A DNA stretch of 64,000 nt from Candidatus Peregrinibacteria bacterium CG1_02_54_53. Its GTDB lineage: Bacteria > Patescibacteriota > Gracilibacteria > Peribacterales > Peribacteraceae. A program made the translations under genes and the position numbers. Below are positions 8,125 to 18,019 of this stretch, in pieces (the stretch's first letter is position 1; every line of letters starts with the position of its first letter). The notes under the pieces were generated by a model. It was not told where the DNA came from. It was given only the letters and a program-made list of their open reading frames with translations, and did no database searches. The stretch is taken from the NCBI GenBank assembly GCA_001872575.1, contig MNWP01000020.1, forward strand, positions 72,747-136,746, written 5' to 3'.

Positions 8125-9114
8125 ATGCCCAATGATCCCAGAGACCCCAAGAAGGCCGATATGCAAAAGGAGCTTAAGCGCGCTCAGGAGCTTAAACAAA
8201 AACAGCTGGAAAAAGAGAGAGTCCACCGGGCAGATCGTGAGCAGGAAACCGTTGAACGATTGGGGCGACAACGTGCGTTTGTTGAGGCGGATCTTCTCGC
8301 AGAAGAGCGAAAAAAGCGCGAGATGAAGGAATGGCACGAAGCCGAAATAGAGCGCAAGAAAGCGGTGGCGGAGATGAAGAAGAAAAAGGCGGAAGAAAAA
8401 AAATTCTGGGAGGATCAGGCAGCGGAACGCGAAGAGCGCATGAAGAAACGCCGCGAGTACATGAAGCAGATGCAGGAACAGAACGCCCGTATGGTTCTGA
8501 AAGAGCGTCGAAAGAACGAGGGCAGAAAACTGATGGATTCCACTCGGGAACAGGCGGAATGGGATGCCATGCGTATGCACCAACAGACGGATCTATGGGC
8601 TAAGCAGGAAAGAAGCAGAACAGAAGCACAGAGTCGTAAAAAACGCGCGGATGCCGATCTGGAGGAACAGCGACTGAAAGAATCCGCCGATGAAGAGGCG
8701 CGACAGAAGAAGGCGAAACTCGATACGCAGGAGCGTGAGGCGACAATGCGACTGGAGAGTGATATCCGCAGACGCCGCCTTGCAGCTGCCAGCTTACCCA
8801 TGGGTGTACGCGACATGGAGCAACACAAGATTGATGCTGATGAGCGCCGTGAGCATGAGAAGATCGCACAAGAGAGACGCAACAAACAGACAGCTATCGA
8901 TACCGAAACCACCAAACGGAAAATGGAAATCGAATCACTTGCCCGTCGTAAGCGCGAAGAGGCAACGGTCAACGAGCGAGAAACATTGAAAAATGTGCAG
9001 CAAGAGGAAAAGCGGCGCGGCGGTCAGGCTACCAAAGAGGCCATACGCCGCGAAGAAGAAGCGGCCCGCCGTGCAGAACGCATCGCACGGGGAGAGGAAG
9101 AAATCCCCTCATAA
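8125..9114 (+). CDS. Long charged coiled-coil protein, function unknown
   Basis: 329 aa from the ATG at 8125, chosen because a perfect -10 box sits directly before it; an upstream in-frame start at 8080 would be inside the promoter. Almost the whole chain is Glu, Lys, Arg, Gln and Ala in heptad-like order, predicting one continuous helical coiled coil. There is no signal peptide and no membrane segment, so it is probably cytoplasmic. The only break is around residues 220-235 (AAASLPMGVRDME). It resembles structural or scaffold proteins only in composition, and I cannot assign a family. tRNA-Leu follows 30 bases downstream. Confidence 0.8.
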   Translation: MPNDPRDPKKADMQKELKRAQELKQKQLEKERVHRADREQETVERLGRQRAFVEADLLAEERKKREMKEWHEAEIERKKAVAEMKKKKAEEKKFWEDQAAEREERMKKRREYMKQMQEQNARMVLKERRKNEGRKLMDSTREQAEWDAMRMHQQTDLWAKQERSRTEAQSRKKRADADLEEQRLKESADEEARQKKAKLDTQEREATMRLESDIRRRRLAAASLPMGVRDMEQHKIDADERREHEKIAQERRNKQTAIDTETTKRKMEIESLARRKREEATVNERETLKNVQQEEKRRGGQATKEAIRREEEAARRAERIARGEEEIPS

Positions 9115-9144
9115 ACGATAGAAAGCTTGCTACAGTATAGGTAT

Positions 9145-9231
9145 GCCGAGGTGGCGAAATTGGCAGACGCGCCAGCCTTAGGAGCTGGTGGGAGCAATCC
9201 CATGGAGGTTCGAGCCCTCTCCTCGGCACCA
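9145..9231 (+). tRNA. tRNA-Leu (anticodon UAG)
   Basis: The 7-bp acceptor stem GCCGAGG/CCTCGGC closes a class II tRNA with a long variable arm. The anticodon stem CCAGC/GCTGG holds loop CTTAGGA, giving anticodon TAG (reads CUN). The T-arm GGTTCGAGCC is present. The discriminator is A and CCA is encoded (9229-9231). A -10-like TACAGT lies at 9131-9136. Confidence 0.97.
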
Positions 9232-9297
9232 TCCGGCTTCGTTCCTGCGGGAACTTCGCCGTGATTTGTAATCATAATACAACCTCATAAGCCGGAT
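9231..9297. repeat. Inverted repeat downstream of tRNA-Leu
   Basis: ATCCGGCTT (9231-9239) pairs with AAGCCGGAT (9289-9297), and a smaller hairpin GTTCC/GGAAC (9241-9254) lies inside. It sits between tRNA-Leu (+) and a minus-strand operon, so it may end transcription from one or both sides, but there is no T-run. The rest of 9298-9351 shows nothing recognisable. Confidence 0.4.
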
Positions 9298-9351
9298 GCC
9301 ACGGCGTAGTCCGCAGACGAAGCCGGGCTCTCCCTCACCATCATTACTCGA

Positions 9352-9612
9352 TCAGCTTCCTGGCGCAGCAGGCGCCCCCGCAGCCGAAGCAGATCCTGGG
9401 GGTGGTACTGCGGCCGGTGCAAGAGGCGGATTATTCTTTTTGTTTATTTCCTCACGAATGTTCTGCCTCAGCTGTTCCAACACCTGCGACAGTTCTGCAG
9501 GATTATGGAGTACATCTTCTCTTCCAAAGTGGACGGCATCCGCCAAAGCAACGGCAAGCCGCCCGGCAAGGACTTGGGTGAGATTGCTCTTAATGCTCAT
9601 GAGTGAGACCAC
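9352..9612 (-). CDS. Small hypothetical protein
   Basis: 86 aa at most; the true start may be Met5. The N-terminal 55 residues look helical with heptad spacing (LAGRLAVALADAVHFG and LSQVLEQLRQNIREEI), and the tail is Ala/Pro/Gly-rich and probably disordered. It follows the 580-aa gene after 7 bases and is surely in the same operon. No family recognised. Confidence 0.6.
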   Translation of the reverse strand: MVSLMSIKSNLTQVLAGRLAVALADAVHFGREDVLHNPAELSQVLEQLRQNIREEINKKNNPPLAPAAVPPPGSASAAGAPAAPGS

Positions 9613-9619
9613 CAGCCAT

Positions 9620-11362
9620 TTACGCAGTCACCGGTGGAACAGTCGGCGCCGCAGGAGGGGCGGCCGGACGCGGTGGCTCATCTGCCTTCACATCTGTCTT
9701 AAATCCATCGAGCAACTGACGGAAAACCGCCTGGAGTTCTCCCGGCTGCTTGAGTACGGCTTGATCATTAATGGCAAAGTAGTCCACGCCGGTACCCATT
9801 CTGAAGGTAATAGCACCTGAAAGATCGCCAAGAGCTGTGCGATCGATGGGGCCGCCTGTTTCATTCGCTATGGAGAGTTCGAAGCTGTCATTCACTATAA
9901 AAACCATTTTCTTCAGGCCGTCATATATCTTCATGCCGCCCGGAACTCTAACTCTTGCATCTGGCCGGTCAAGGTATGAAATGAGTGCATCTTTACCTCC
10001 ATTCAAAACATTCTTCTGGTTCTCTGCTGTGGTTTTCATTTCCTGCAGCATGGTGATTTCCTGTGTCAGCTGTGCTACTTCCTGCTGCTTTTTCTGTAAC
10101 TCTCCATTTTTGTGCTCAAAGGCAACCTTGTCCTCCTCATCCTCTTTATCTTTGAGTTCATCCACTTCCGTTTGCAGGATTGTAATTTCCCCCTCCAGAG
10201 TGGTTTTTTGAGCCCCTTTATCCGAGAGTAGACGGTCACCCTTCTTTGTTTTCATTTCCTCCTTCATTTTCTGCCTTAACACGTCCTGTCCTGGTGCCGG
10301 AGCCTCTGCCCCTGCGGCAGGTTGCCCTGCGGGCACCTCTGCCCCTGTCTTTCCTTTCATCTGGTCTTTCATTTTCTGAATGCTGAGCAGAATGTACCCG
10401 ATCAGCCCCATGATCTTGTTGAATCCGCGCTCCATGGGCGAGCCCTCGAACGCCCTAAGCACAGGGGGCTTGGCGAAAATTTCTTCAGGATTACCGGTAT
10501 CGATACCGCGCAACTGCATGCGCGCCAGCATGATGTTCTTGTCGATCTCTGTAGCCTTGCTTGCATCGAATTTCTCCAGCTCCTGCCTTGCACCATCAAG
10601 AATGTCTTCTTTCTCCTCGTCAGAAAGTTCTGCGCTTTCTCCTTCTGTTGCTTCAGCTATTGTTTGGCGCAGCTGCTTCACAAATTCCTGCTGACCGACA
10701 GGAATCTCGCTTAAGAACTTTTGAAATGCCGGATCTTTGGTGAGGATCGCCTGTTTCTCTTGCGGGCTCTTCTTGTTGAAGTTCTCGAAGAATCCATGGG
10801 CCACGGCAAGATCGGGGCTGCCTGCTGTCATAGATGCCATCAACCTCTCGGCAGCGACCTTTGATTTAGGATTAGTTGAAAACGCTTCATCAATCATTTG
10901 TTGTTCTGCATCTGTTAATGCGCGGGCTTTCTCTCCTCCGCTTGCAACAGCTTCTCCGCCAATGGTCAGTTTCTCATCCGCTCCCAGTTCAAACACAATG
11001 CCAGCCGGCGCAAACGCCTCATTAACTGTTGCAAGGTGATCCTCGCCATCACCAAATAAAACCAGCTCTGCGAAATACGCGTTCGCCGCACTTATGAGAG
11101 CGGATTTGTAACGCTCCTGCAATTGGCTGTTGTCTTCGTCTGCCTGTTGCACCTGAAAATTAGCCAATTCCTGAGTGGCATCTGGGTTTCCTTGTCTTAT
11201 CGCATCTATCTGATTCTGAATTTCTTTTTGCTTCTCTGTTAATTCTGGGGTTTTAGGTACCGCTGGTCCCGCTTCACCAGAGGCTGGAGCTGCAGCAGGC
11301 GCACCATGAACAAAAACCGGTCTCCGCTCCTTCTCTATTGTGAATTTGGAATGAAACAACAT
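9620..11362 (-). CDS. Large hypothetical protein with coiled coil and Ala/Pro-rich ends
   Basis: 580 aa from the ATG at 11362; the open frame extends further upstream but overlaps the preceding gene. Order: a short start, an Ala/Pro-rich linker, a helical region (residues about 35-300) rich in Glu, Gln and Ala, a short hydrophobic helix (about 325-345, IMGLIGYILLSIQKM) that could touch a membrane, a second Ala/Pro linker, a strong coiled coil (about 385-460) and a compact C-terminal domain (about 465-560). No signal peptide. Middle gene of a three-gene operon of unknown purpose; the operon's proteins share Ala/Pro linkers, so they may act together. Confidence 0.75.
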   Translation of the reverse strand: MLFHSKFTIEKERRPVFVHGAPAAAPASGEAGPAVPKTPELTEKQKEIQNQIDAIRQGNPDATQELANFQVQQADEDNSQLQERYKSALISAANAYFAELVLFGDGEDHLATVNEAFAPAGIVFELGADEKLTIGGEAVASGGEKARALTDAEQQMIDEAFSTNPKSKVAAERLMASMTAGSPDLAVAHGFFENFNKKSPQEKQAILTKDPAFQKFLSEIPVGQQEFVKQLRQTIAEATEGESAELSDEEKEDILDGARQELEKFDASKATEIDKNIMLARMQLRGIDTGNPEEIFAKPPVLRAFEGSPMERGFNKIMGLIGYILLSIQKMKDQMKGKTGAEVPAGQPAAGAEAPAPGQDVLRQKMKEEMKTKKGDRLLSDKGAQKTTLEGEITILQTEVDELKDKEDEEDKVAFEHKNGELQKKQQEVAQLTQEITMLQEMKTTAENQKNVLNGGKDALISYLDRPDARVRVPGGMKIYDGLKKMVFIVNDSFELSIANETGGPIDRTALGDLSGAITFRMGTGVDYFAINDQAVLKQPGELQAVFRQLLDGFKTDVKADEPPRPAAPPAAPTVPPVTA

Positions 11363-11366
11363 AAAA

Positions 11367-11717
11367 TCAGGGGGTACCGAATGAAGATTCAATGGATTTG
11401 AGTTTCTCTTGGTCGGTCGCCGAAGCCTTATCTTCCGCAAAGTGAATAGCGCCGATCTTGAACGACCGTACTTTGGCATCCTGCTTCTGCATATACTGCG
11501 CGTACCGGCGCTCGTACTCCTCCATCGCCTTGGCATAGCGCTCACCGCGCTCCTTTTTCTTCTCGGGTGTCTCGTCTTTATACTTTTCCTTCATTAGGGG
11601 AATCTGATCCAGGGTGAGTTCCGGCTCAATTTCGCGCATGATGCTGTTATAAATTTCCGCACCCGTGCGCTTGGCAGGAATCGCCGGAATCCCTGAAGTC
11701 TGCTGAGAATTGGACAT
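11367..11717 (-). CDS. Small charged hypothetical protein
   Basis: 116 aa from ATG 11717. A promoter with TTGAGG and TATAAT lies just upstream, so the longer in-frame extension is unlikely. The sequence is mostly Glu/Lys/Arg helix (DETPEKKKERGERYAKAMEEYERR) preceded by a short Ser/Pro/Ala leader. First gene of the operon leading to the 580-aa and 86-aa proteins, 4 bases before the next start. No family recognised. Confidence 0.65.
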   Translation of the reverse strand: MSNSQQTSGIPAIPAKRTGAEIYNSIMREIEPELTLDQIPLMKEKYKDETPEKKKERGERYAKAMEEYERRYAQYMQKQDAKVRSFKIGAIHFAEDKASATDQEKLKSIESSFGTP

Positions 11718-11745
11718 GAATATTGGTATGGAAGATTTCTCTACT

Positions 11746-11774
11746 ATTATACCAAATTCCTCAATAAACCTCAA
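11746..11774 (-). promoter_or_regulatory. Promoter of the three-gene unknown operon
   Basis: On the minus strand: -35 TTGAGG (11769-11774), 17-base spacer, -10 TATAAT (11746-11751). The start codon follows about 28 bases after the -10 box. One of the few near-consensus two-part promoters in the window. Confidence 0.65.
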
Positions 11775-11790
11775 CCATCGGGCGAATGCT

Positions 11791-14700
11791 TCAATTCTTC
11801 TCTTTGGCCTTACCAGCGAGTATGCGCACCTGCTTCGTGAGTTCCGCCATCCATTTCGACCCATCCTCCCCTGCCTTCTTGGCTAGTTCCGCGGAAGGAA
11901 GGTTGAGTGTGGAACCAGAGATTTTCCATTGCGGATGTTCCTTGATGAGCTGCATGATCTCTTTGGCGGTCACACGACCGGCAAGCGTGAGCACAAGAAA
12001 ATCTTGCCTGGCTTCGTGCTCCATCTTAATACGCAGCACTCCGGCGTGCCGGCACACGAGCTTGAGCCGGAGAACAGCGAGCAAGTTCTTCACCTGCTGT
12101 GGCGGCTCGCCGTACTCGTCATACAAATCCTCTTCGAATTCTTTCAGGGTGGCTTCGTCTTCACTACCGGCGAGTTTTTGGTACACGGAAATACGCTCCT
12201 GTTCATCCGTAATGTAGAAGGAAGGCAATATCGCTTCGACGGGCAGCAGAATCTCGGGCGAAATCTCTTCTTCGATCTCACTCTTGTCTCCTGCTTTCAG
12301 TTCTTCGACGGCTGCTTTGAGCATACGCAAGTAGTGACTTACGCCCACGGTATTCATGGTGCCTGACTGACTGGCGCCAAGAATCTCGCCTGCCCCGCGA
12401 ATCTCCAGATCACGCATAGCTACCTGGAATCCGCTGCCAAGCTCGCAGGCTTCCACAATCGCCCTCAGACGCTTCTTGGCATCATCCTTCAGTCTTTGCC
12501 CGTGATAGAGGAAATATGCGTAGGCTTGCACCTTGCTGCGACCCACACGACCTCTGAGCTGGTAGAGCTGGGCCAGACCGAAATGCTCCGCCTCATCGAT
12601 CACCAGGGTATTGGCGCGCGGCAGGTCGATTCCGTTTTCAATGATCGTGGAGCTCACCAGTACATCCACCTTGCCTTCTTTAAACTGCAGAACACGCGAT
12701 TCAAGATCCTCGGCCTTCAGTTGTCCGTGCGCGACGATGAACTTCGCCTCGGGAGTGAGCGTGCGCAGTTTATCGGCGAATGCATCGATCGTTTCGACGC
12801 GATTGTGAAGAACGAATATTTGCCCATTGCGTTTCAGCTCGAAAATAATGGCATGCCGTATAAGGGAATCGGAGTAGCGACGGACCTCGGTGATGATCGG
12901 CAGGCGCCCGGGGGGCGGCGTGGTGATCGTGGTGATATCGCGCAATTTGTGAAGACCCAAATTCAACGTACGCGGGATGGGTGTGGCGGTGAGAGTGAGG
13001 ATATCGACGGATGCGCGCATGTCTTTGAACTTCTCTTTCTGCTTCACACCGAAACGCTGCTCTTCATCGACAATCACAAGGCCAAGATTGTGGAATTTCA
13101 CGTCATCTTGCAGCAACCGGTGTGTCCCGATAACGATATCCACTTCGCCTTTCTTCAGTTTATCGAGTGTTTCCTTTTGTTGCCTGGCCGTGCGAAAGCG
13201 GCTGAGCATTTCAACCCGTACGTTGAATGACGACATGCGATCGCGAAAGTTGTGGTAGTGCTGGTCGGCAAGAATGGTGATCGGCGCAACCACGGCAACC
13301 TGTTTGCCGCCCTGCACGGCCTTGAACGCGGCTCGCATGGCCACCTCCGTCTTTCCGAAGCCCACGTCTCCGCAGATCAGGCGATCCATCGGGTGGGGAC
13401 CCTCCATATCGTTCTTCAAGTCTTCAATCGCCTTGCGCTGCCCCGGCGTCTCTTCGTAGGGGAATGACTCTTCGAATTTTCGCTGAACATCCGAATCCTC
13501 GTCAAATCCGAATCCCTTGGCTTTGGCACGTTTGGCATACAGCAGCAAAAGTTCTTTTGCGATCTGTTCGGTTTCTTCTTGGGTCTTCTTCATAACGCGC
13601 TTCCACTCATTCGTTCCAAGGCGCGTAAGTATGGGCTCCTGCCCTTCTTCGTAGACGAATTTACTCAGCTTGTCGGCTTGATCAACCGGCACGAAAAGCT
13701 TGTCTCCTTCTGCGTAGGTCAGTTCGAGATATTCACGGTTTGTTCCGTCCACCTCTTTCTGCGTCATTCCTTCAAAGTGTCCGATACCATGCTCCATGTG
13801 CACCACATAGTCGCCGGGGACCAATGAGGTGATGAAATCGAGCGCGAGTTTCTGAATGCTGCGTTGCTTGCCGGCCTTCTTGAGTGAAAAGATTTCACGA
13901 TCCGTAAGAAGAGCGAACTTCAGGTCGGGATTCTGCAGTGAGTGAGGGAGCAACTCATCATCTTCCGCACCGATGAGTGTCAAAGTCCCCGGCGAATGTC
14001 TGTGCTCCGTAGTACAGGGAATGTGTTCTTCTTTGCAGATGCTCTCCAGTTCGTCCAGACGCTTGGTCACGACGAAAATCGCCCACTTCTGTGTAAGCTT
14101 ATCACGTACGTCATTGAGAAAATCCGTCAGTGTGTAGAATTTTAGAACCGAGAGATAGCGCAGGTGTGCGTGGTGATCGTCGGTCTCGGGAAAAGGAGTG
14201 AACCGCAATGCCGTCGTCGTCAGCGGGAACTCCACGTCATCCTGATCATCGACCACCAACAGCACATCCGTCGGAAGCTGCTCAGATAACGTCGCCATCC
14301 GTTCGTAGAGCAGCGGGAATATTTGCAGCTCCTTTCCCCCCTCCTTCGTTTGTGATAAATCCACCGGATCCACGGTCAAAATTTTCTCCACACGATCGAC
14401 ATCGAATGAAATGCGATAGGGATGAGTTGATTGGATGGGGAATATATCAAAGACATCTCCAATACGACGATACTCACCGGGCGAAAGGTAAAGATCTTCT
14501 CCGTGTCGGTATCCGCGCTCTATGAGATCTTCTATAAATGTTGTGAAGTGAATTTCTTTGCCCACCGCAAGAGTGAGCGTGCGCTCCGTAAGTTCTGCAA
14601 AGCGCGGAAACGACTGGTCCCAGGTCTCACGGGCACAGAGAAATACGCCATTCGCAAATTCCTCCCCCTGCATCAGCTGTAGAAAAACCTGCAAAGCATC

Positions 14701-14970
14701 TGGGAGCACTTCGCCCTCATCGTTCTCAATAGGCTGCAGAATATGTGTCTCTTGTTCGAAAAATTGCAGCCAATGCTGCAGCGTTTCGGCTTCTTCGGCC
14801 CTCCCGGTCAGCAGAAGCGTTCGTTGGGGACGTTGCTCGAGAAAGAGCGAGAGGAGTAAAGCTTTTGCCGTTTCGTTGCTGGCTCCGGAAAGCACAAGAC
14901 GACGCTCCTTTTTCAGGAGTTCGATGAGTTCCCGGTGAGTGTCTCTCCCAAGGAGGAGAGAAGGTTGCAT
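11791..14970 (-). CDS. mfd: Transcription-repair coupling factor
   Basis: Removes RNA polymerase stalled at DNA damage and recruits the UvrABC system. 1059 aa, slightly short for the family (about 1150). N-terminal UvrB-like region, then the RNA polymerase-interacting domain starting [20 protein letters not shown]. The SF2 motor has Walker [10 protein letters not shown], the DEEQ box ([13 protein letters not shown]) and the motif VI segment [11 protein letters not shown]-terminal TRCF domain is present. It lies 146 bases downstream of dnaN on the same strand; the gap contains a hairpin with a T7 loop (15001-15024). Confidence 0.97.
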   Translation of the reverse strand: MQPSLLLGRDTHRELIELLKKERRLVLSGASNETAKALLLSLFLEQRPQRTLLLTGRAEEAETLQHWLQFFEQETHILQPIENDEGEVLPDALQVFLQLMQGEEFANGVFLCARETWDQSFPRFAELTERTLTLAVGKEIHFTTFIEDLIERGYRHGEDLYLSPGEYRRIGDVFDIFPIQSTHPYRISFDVDRVEKILTVDPVDLSQTKEGGKELQIFPLLYERMATLSEQLPTDVLLVVDDQDDVEFPLTTTALRFTPFPETDDHHAHLRYLSVLKFYTLTDFLNDVRDKLTQKWAIFVVTKRLDELESICKEEHIPCTTEHRHSPGTLTLIGAEDDELLPHSLQNPDLKFALLTDREIFSLKKAGKQRSIQKLALDFITSLVPGDYVVHMEHGIGHFEGMTQKEVDGTNREYLELTYAEGDKLFVPVDQADKLSKFVYEEGQEPILTRLGTNEWKRVMKKTQEETEQIAKELLLLYAKRAKAKGFGFDEDSDVQRKFEESFPYEETPGQRKAIEDLKNDMEGPHPMDRLICGDVGFGKTEVAMRAAFKAVQGGKQVAVVAPITILADQHYHNFRDRMSSFNVRVEMLSRFRTARQQKETLDKLKKGEVDIVIGTHRLLQDDVKFHNLGLVIVDEEQRFGVKQKEKFKDMRASVDILTLTATPIPRTLNLGLHKLRDITTITTPPPGRLPIITEVRRYSDSLIRHAIIFELKRNGQIFVLHNRVETIDAFADKLRTLTPEAKFIVAHGQLKAEDLESRVLQFKEGKVDVLVSSTIIENGIDLPRANTLVIDEAEHFGLAQLYQLRGRVGRSKVQAYAYFLYHGQRLKDDAKKRLRAIVEACELGSGFQVAMRDLEIRGAGEILGASQSGTMNTVGVSHYLRMLKAAVEELKAGDKSEIEEEISPEILLPVEAILPSFYITDEQERISVYQKLAGSEDEATLKEFEEDLYDEYGEPPQQVKNLLAVLRLKLVCRHAGVLRIKMEHEARQDFLVLTLAGRVTAKEIMQLIKEHPQWKISGSTLNLPSAELAKKAGEDGSKWMAELTKQVRILAGKAKEKN

Positions 14971-15116
14971 GAAACGATGTTTAAGGAGCCTAAATTTTGA
15001 CTCCCCTCAAAAAAATGAGGAGAGAATACTGAATGGAAACCGCCCTTTCCTTCCAGGCGTCGATATGCCCAGTATAGAAGAAATGGAGAGAAAATCAAGA
15101 TCGCCCGATGTTTTTC

Positions 15117-16298
15117 TTACTCTTCCTGCAGCCGCAGAGGCATGATCAAATGCAGATAGAGGGGATTACTTGGAAAGCGGAACACTGCAGGATGCATGCT
15201 GTCGGTGAGGGTCAACTCCACATCACCTTCACCATCGGCGTGACTGAGAAAATCCAGCAGGTAACTGGAGCTGAGCGCAATCTTGTTCGCTTCGCCCTTC
15301 ACCTTGGCAGGGAATGTCGCTTCATCACGTCCCGCCTGCGTCTGCGGTGTTTTTACGTGAACGGATTCTTTTGAAAAATTGAAGGTAAGGTTATTATTGA
15401 TCTCCTTCGCAAAGTAATGCATTCGTTTCACAATAGGTGTGAGCTCGCGTACTGAAAGATGAATGGTTGATTTCTGTTCTTTGGGAATGATCTGTTTATA
15501 ATCGGGAAAGCGCCCGTCGATAAGACGCGAGAGTAGATGTGTGGCACCGATATGAAGCTCAATCTGTTGGCTGCTGAGTGCTACTTCCACTGGGGAAAGT
15601 GTTGGTTCCGGCTTACTCTTCTTCTCTGTGTCCTTTTCGTCCCCTTTACTTTTTTCTTCTCGCTCGGGCTTACGAGAGGAAAGGATGGATCGTAGTTCCT
15701 CGAGAACTTTGGTTGGAACGATACATGAAATATCAATATTGGAAGCTTTGGTGGGAATTTTGTACTCCGACAGGCGGTAGCTATCTGTCGCGACGAATGT
15801 AAGGTGGCCCTTTTCCGCATGAAGATAGACCCCCGAGAGCACCGGACGAAGAGATGTTTTAGTGGATGCAAACGTCACCCGATGAAGAGCGTCGAGCAGG
15901 GGAATCGCATCGAGAGTGAAAGTAATTTGTTTTTCGATGGGAGTGATGGTGGGATATTCGGTGGCCGCCTCTCCCGCAATGAGGGTTTTGGCATGTTTGG
16001 ACGTGCACTTTAGCTGTGTTCCTTCGCTGGTTTCAAGCAAGACCTCTTGATCGGAGTTGTACTGCGCAAAATTGAGAATTGCTTTCGCGGGAACGGTAAT
16101 CGAGCCTTCATTCTCAATAGAGGCCTCGAAACTTGTCACAATACTCAGCTCTAAATCCGTCGCGCTCACTTTGCAGCGTTTTCCTTCTGCCTCCAAAAGA
16201 ATATTTCCAAGAATCGGAAGAGCTTGCTGACCACTGATGGCCCGGCTCACAAGAGTGAGTGATTGAAGGAGGTCTGAAGTTTTACACAGGAGTTTCAT
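15117..16298 (-). CDS. dnaN: DNA polymerase III sliding clamp beta
   Basis: Ring-shaped processivity factor for the polymerase encoded by dnaE. 393 aa with the three-fold repeated clamp domains. The start MKLLCKTSDLLQSLTLVSRAI and the end LYLHLIMPLRLQEE are typical. Between residues about 210 and 235 there is a Lys/Glu-rich insert (EREEKSKGDEKDTEKKSK) in a loop, which most family members lack. Upstream is a DnaA-box-rich non-coding region, as is usual for dnaN near an origin; dnaA itself is not in the window. Confidence 0.96.
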   Translation of the reverse strand: MKLLCKTSDLLQSLTLVSRAISGQQALPILGNILLEAEGKRCKVSATDLELSIVTSFEASIENEGSITVPAKAILNFAQYNSDQEVLLETSEGTQLKCTSKHAKTLIAGEAATEYPTITPIEKQITFTLDAIPLLDALHRVTFASTKTSLRPVLSGVYLHAEKGHLTFVATDSYRLSEYKIPTKASNIDISCIVPTKVLEELRSILSSRKPEREEKSKGDEKDTEKKSKPEPTLSPVEVALSSQQIELHIGATHLLSRLIDGRFPDYKQIIPKEQKSTIHLSVRELTPIVKRMHYFAKEINNNLTFNFSKESVHVKTPQTQAGRDEATFPAKVKGEANKIALSSSYLLDFLSHADGEGDVELTLTDSMHPAVFRFPSNPLYLHLIMPLRLQEE

Positions 16299-16670
16299 AC
16301 GTGTGGTTTCCGATAGTAAGATATAAATAAATAGTAATCTAATAATTCGTCATCATAGTAGGGTCTCTACAAATATACTTCTTCTTCATTGTAGTCTGTG
16401 GAAAGTAAGAGTAGTAGCATCATTTTTTCTTCTGGAGAAAGCCAATCGCATTTTTTCGGCCCTACGGAGAGTTGTGGAAGAGGTGTGGAAAACCTGTGGA
16501 GAAGGAGAATGGAAAATGTATGGCAAGCCGAACAATCTATTTAGGGCTGCATAAAGCCAAGATATGATACTTTACGTGGAGAAGTACCGTATGGGGTGGT
16601 GGAACGTTTCCACCGGGCTTTCCACAGGTGTGTGGATAACTTTTTTGCACAAAGCTCGGGTTCTTGATCC
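16299..16670. other. Candidate replication origin (oriC) next to dnaN
   Basis: 372 non-coding bases. The 16300-16440 part is AT-rich (runs such as ATAAATAAATAGTAATCTAATAATT), as expected of an unwinding element. The 16395-16640 part holds a cluster of DnaA-box-like 9-mers: TGTGGATAA (16631-16639, exact TTATCCACA on the other strand), CTTTCCACA (16618-16626), TGTGGAAAG (16397), TGTGGAAGA (16473), TGTGGAAAA (16484) and TGTGGAGAA (16495). The last three are spaced 11 bases apart, one helical turn. Location beside dnaN supports the call; no skew data were computed. Confidence 0.7.
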
Positions 16671-17972
16671 TCAAATTGCTTTTTTAAACACGTTACGCGC
16701 CGCAGGCGGAGGTGCGGAAGTACGATTTTCGCGAACGACCACCTCCCCTCCTTTCATAGAGACGTAACGATGATCAGGAACATCTTGGTCGATCAGCACA
16801 CCGCCGGAAATAAATGTCTCCTTCCCGATTTTCATACCGGGGTTTAAGGCACAGCGGATGCCGAGACGGCAACCATCGCCAATAACACATCCAAACTTTG
16901 TGAGGCCCGTTGCAATACTCTCTTTCCCGACAAACGAAGCAATTTCCTGCTCATCGAGCCGAAGATTCCCCGTCAAACTTCCACCCCCGAATGAAACATT
17001 GGAGCCGATGATACTATCGCCGATGTATGTCATATGCGTCCAGACGTGTGATGCCAGCACGGATGATTTGATCTCTGTGGAATATCCGATAACACAATCA
17101 TCGCCCACGCTCGATTCACGGACGAGTGCGTTGTTTGCCACAATACTGCGCTTGCCAATCGTGCATGGTCCTACGACAGTCGCATGCGCGAACACGCGCA
17201 CGCCCTCTTCAAGGATCACATTCCCTTCAATGACGGCAGTGGGATGAACAACGGCTGTGGGGTGGATGAGGGGCTTCTTTATTAAGCTTAATTCGTGCTG
17301 GAGCAAAGGGAGGAGATGCCATGGATATTTCACCGGATGCCAGGCACCTTCGTAGGGTACGGCGTGATAGATTTTGGATCCGAATAACGTGGCAAGTGCC
17401 CGTTCGTATCCGTCATCATTACTCTCTTTGGCAGTCTGCTTCAGCGCTTCGAGTAGTGATTGCGGATCGTTATGGACATGTGCAACGATCGTGACCAGAT
17501 CACTGGGCTCTTTTCCCTCTCCCGGCTTTTCAACGATGGAGACAATGCGTTCACCCGAGAGTTCCAAATATCCTCCCGGGAAGTATGTTTCCATGCGCTT
17601 TGCGAGCAGCGCCCCGTTCGCATCTTTTCCCTGAGCCTCACGAATAAGAGCGCTGTATGCGGCCGGTTCAATCACGTCATTTCCGCCCACAATCATAGCC
17701 GGCTCTTTGATGTTTGGCAGGGCGTCGAGCAGTGCCCCGCGCATTCCAAGTGAAAGATCTTTTTGTTCGACAGTAGGCAAATCGGGGTAAGCCGCATGAG
17801 CGCGATCAAGGTTGTGCTTTCCGCCGATGAATACGATGTCCTGAATACCCGCGGCACGCAGGTTCTCAATCTGGATTTCAAGCAGCGTCTTTCCGCAGAT
17901 AGGGAAGAGAGACTTTTCGGTGAGCGGCCAGAAACGCTTGCTTAAGCCTGCGAGCAAGAGAAAAGCTTTCAC
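16671..17972 (-). CDS. Sugar-1-phosphate nucleotidyltransferase with left-handed beta-helix
   Basis: 433 aa from the GTG at 17972; an upstream TTG at 18023 is possible but would add residues before the normal VKAFLLLAG start. The N-terminal Rossmann-like nucleotidyltransferase domain has the LLLAGLSKRFWPLTEKSLFPI signature (residues about 4-24). From about residue 235 there are hexapeptide repeats (IHPTAVVHPTAVIEGNVILE and on), forming a beta-helix with acyl- or acetyltransferase character. The layout is GlmU-like, but the loop differs, so the substrate is open (glucose-1-P, mannose-1-P or GlcNAc-1-P). Last gene of an operon with the ComEC-like gene. Confidence 0.85.
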   Translation of the reverse strand: MKAFLLLAGLSKRFWPLTEKSLFPICGKTLLEIQIENLRAAGIQDIVFIGGKHNLDRAHAAYPDLPTVEQKDLSLGMRGALLDALPNIKEPAMIVGGNDVIEPAAYSALIREAQGKDANGALLAKRMETYFPGGYLELSGERIVSIVEKPGEGKEPSDLVTIVAHVHNDPQSLLEALKQTAKESNDDGYERALATLFGSKIYHAVPYEGAWHPVKYPWHLLPLLQHELSLIKKPLIHPTAVVHPTAVIEGNVILEEGVRVFAHATVVGPCTIGKRSIVANNALVRESSVGDDCVIGYSTEIKSSVLASHVWTHMTYIGDSIIGSNVSFGGGSLTGNLRLDEQEIASFVGKESIATGLTKFGCVIGDGCRLGIRCALNPGMKIGKETFISGGVLIDQDVPDHRYVSMKGGEVVVRENRTSAPPPAARNVFKKAI

Positions 17973-18019
17973 GCGCCCATAGTACGCTCCTGGGGCTTGC
18001 AGAAGCCAGTTCTTCCTCG

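Noticed and set aside
15001-15024. Terminator between dnaN and mfd
   Set aside because: The T-run is in the loop rather than after the stem, so only weak evidence.
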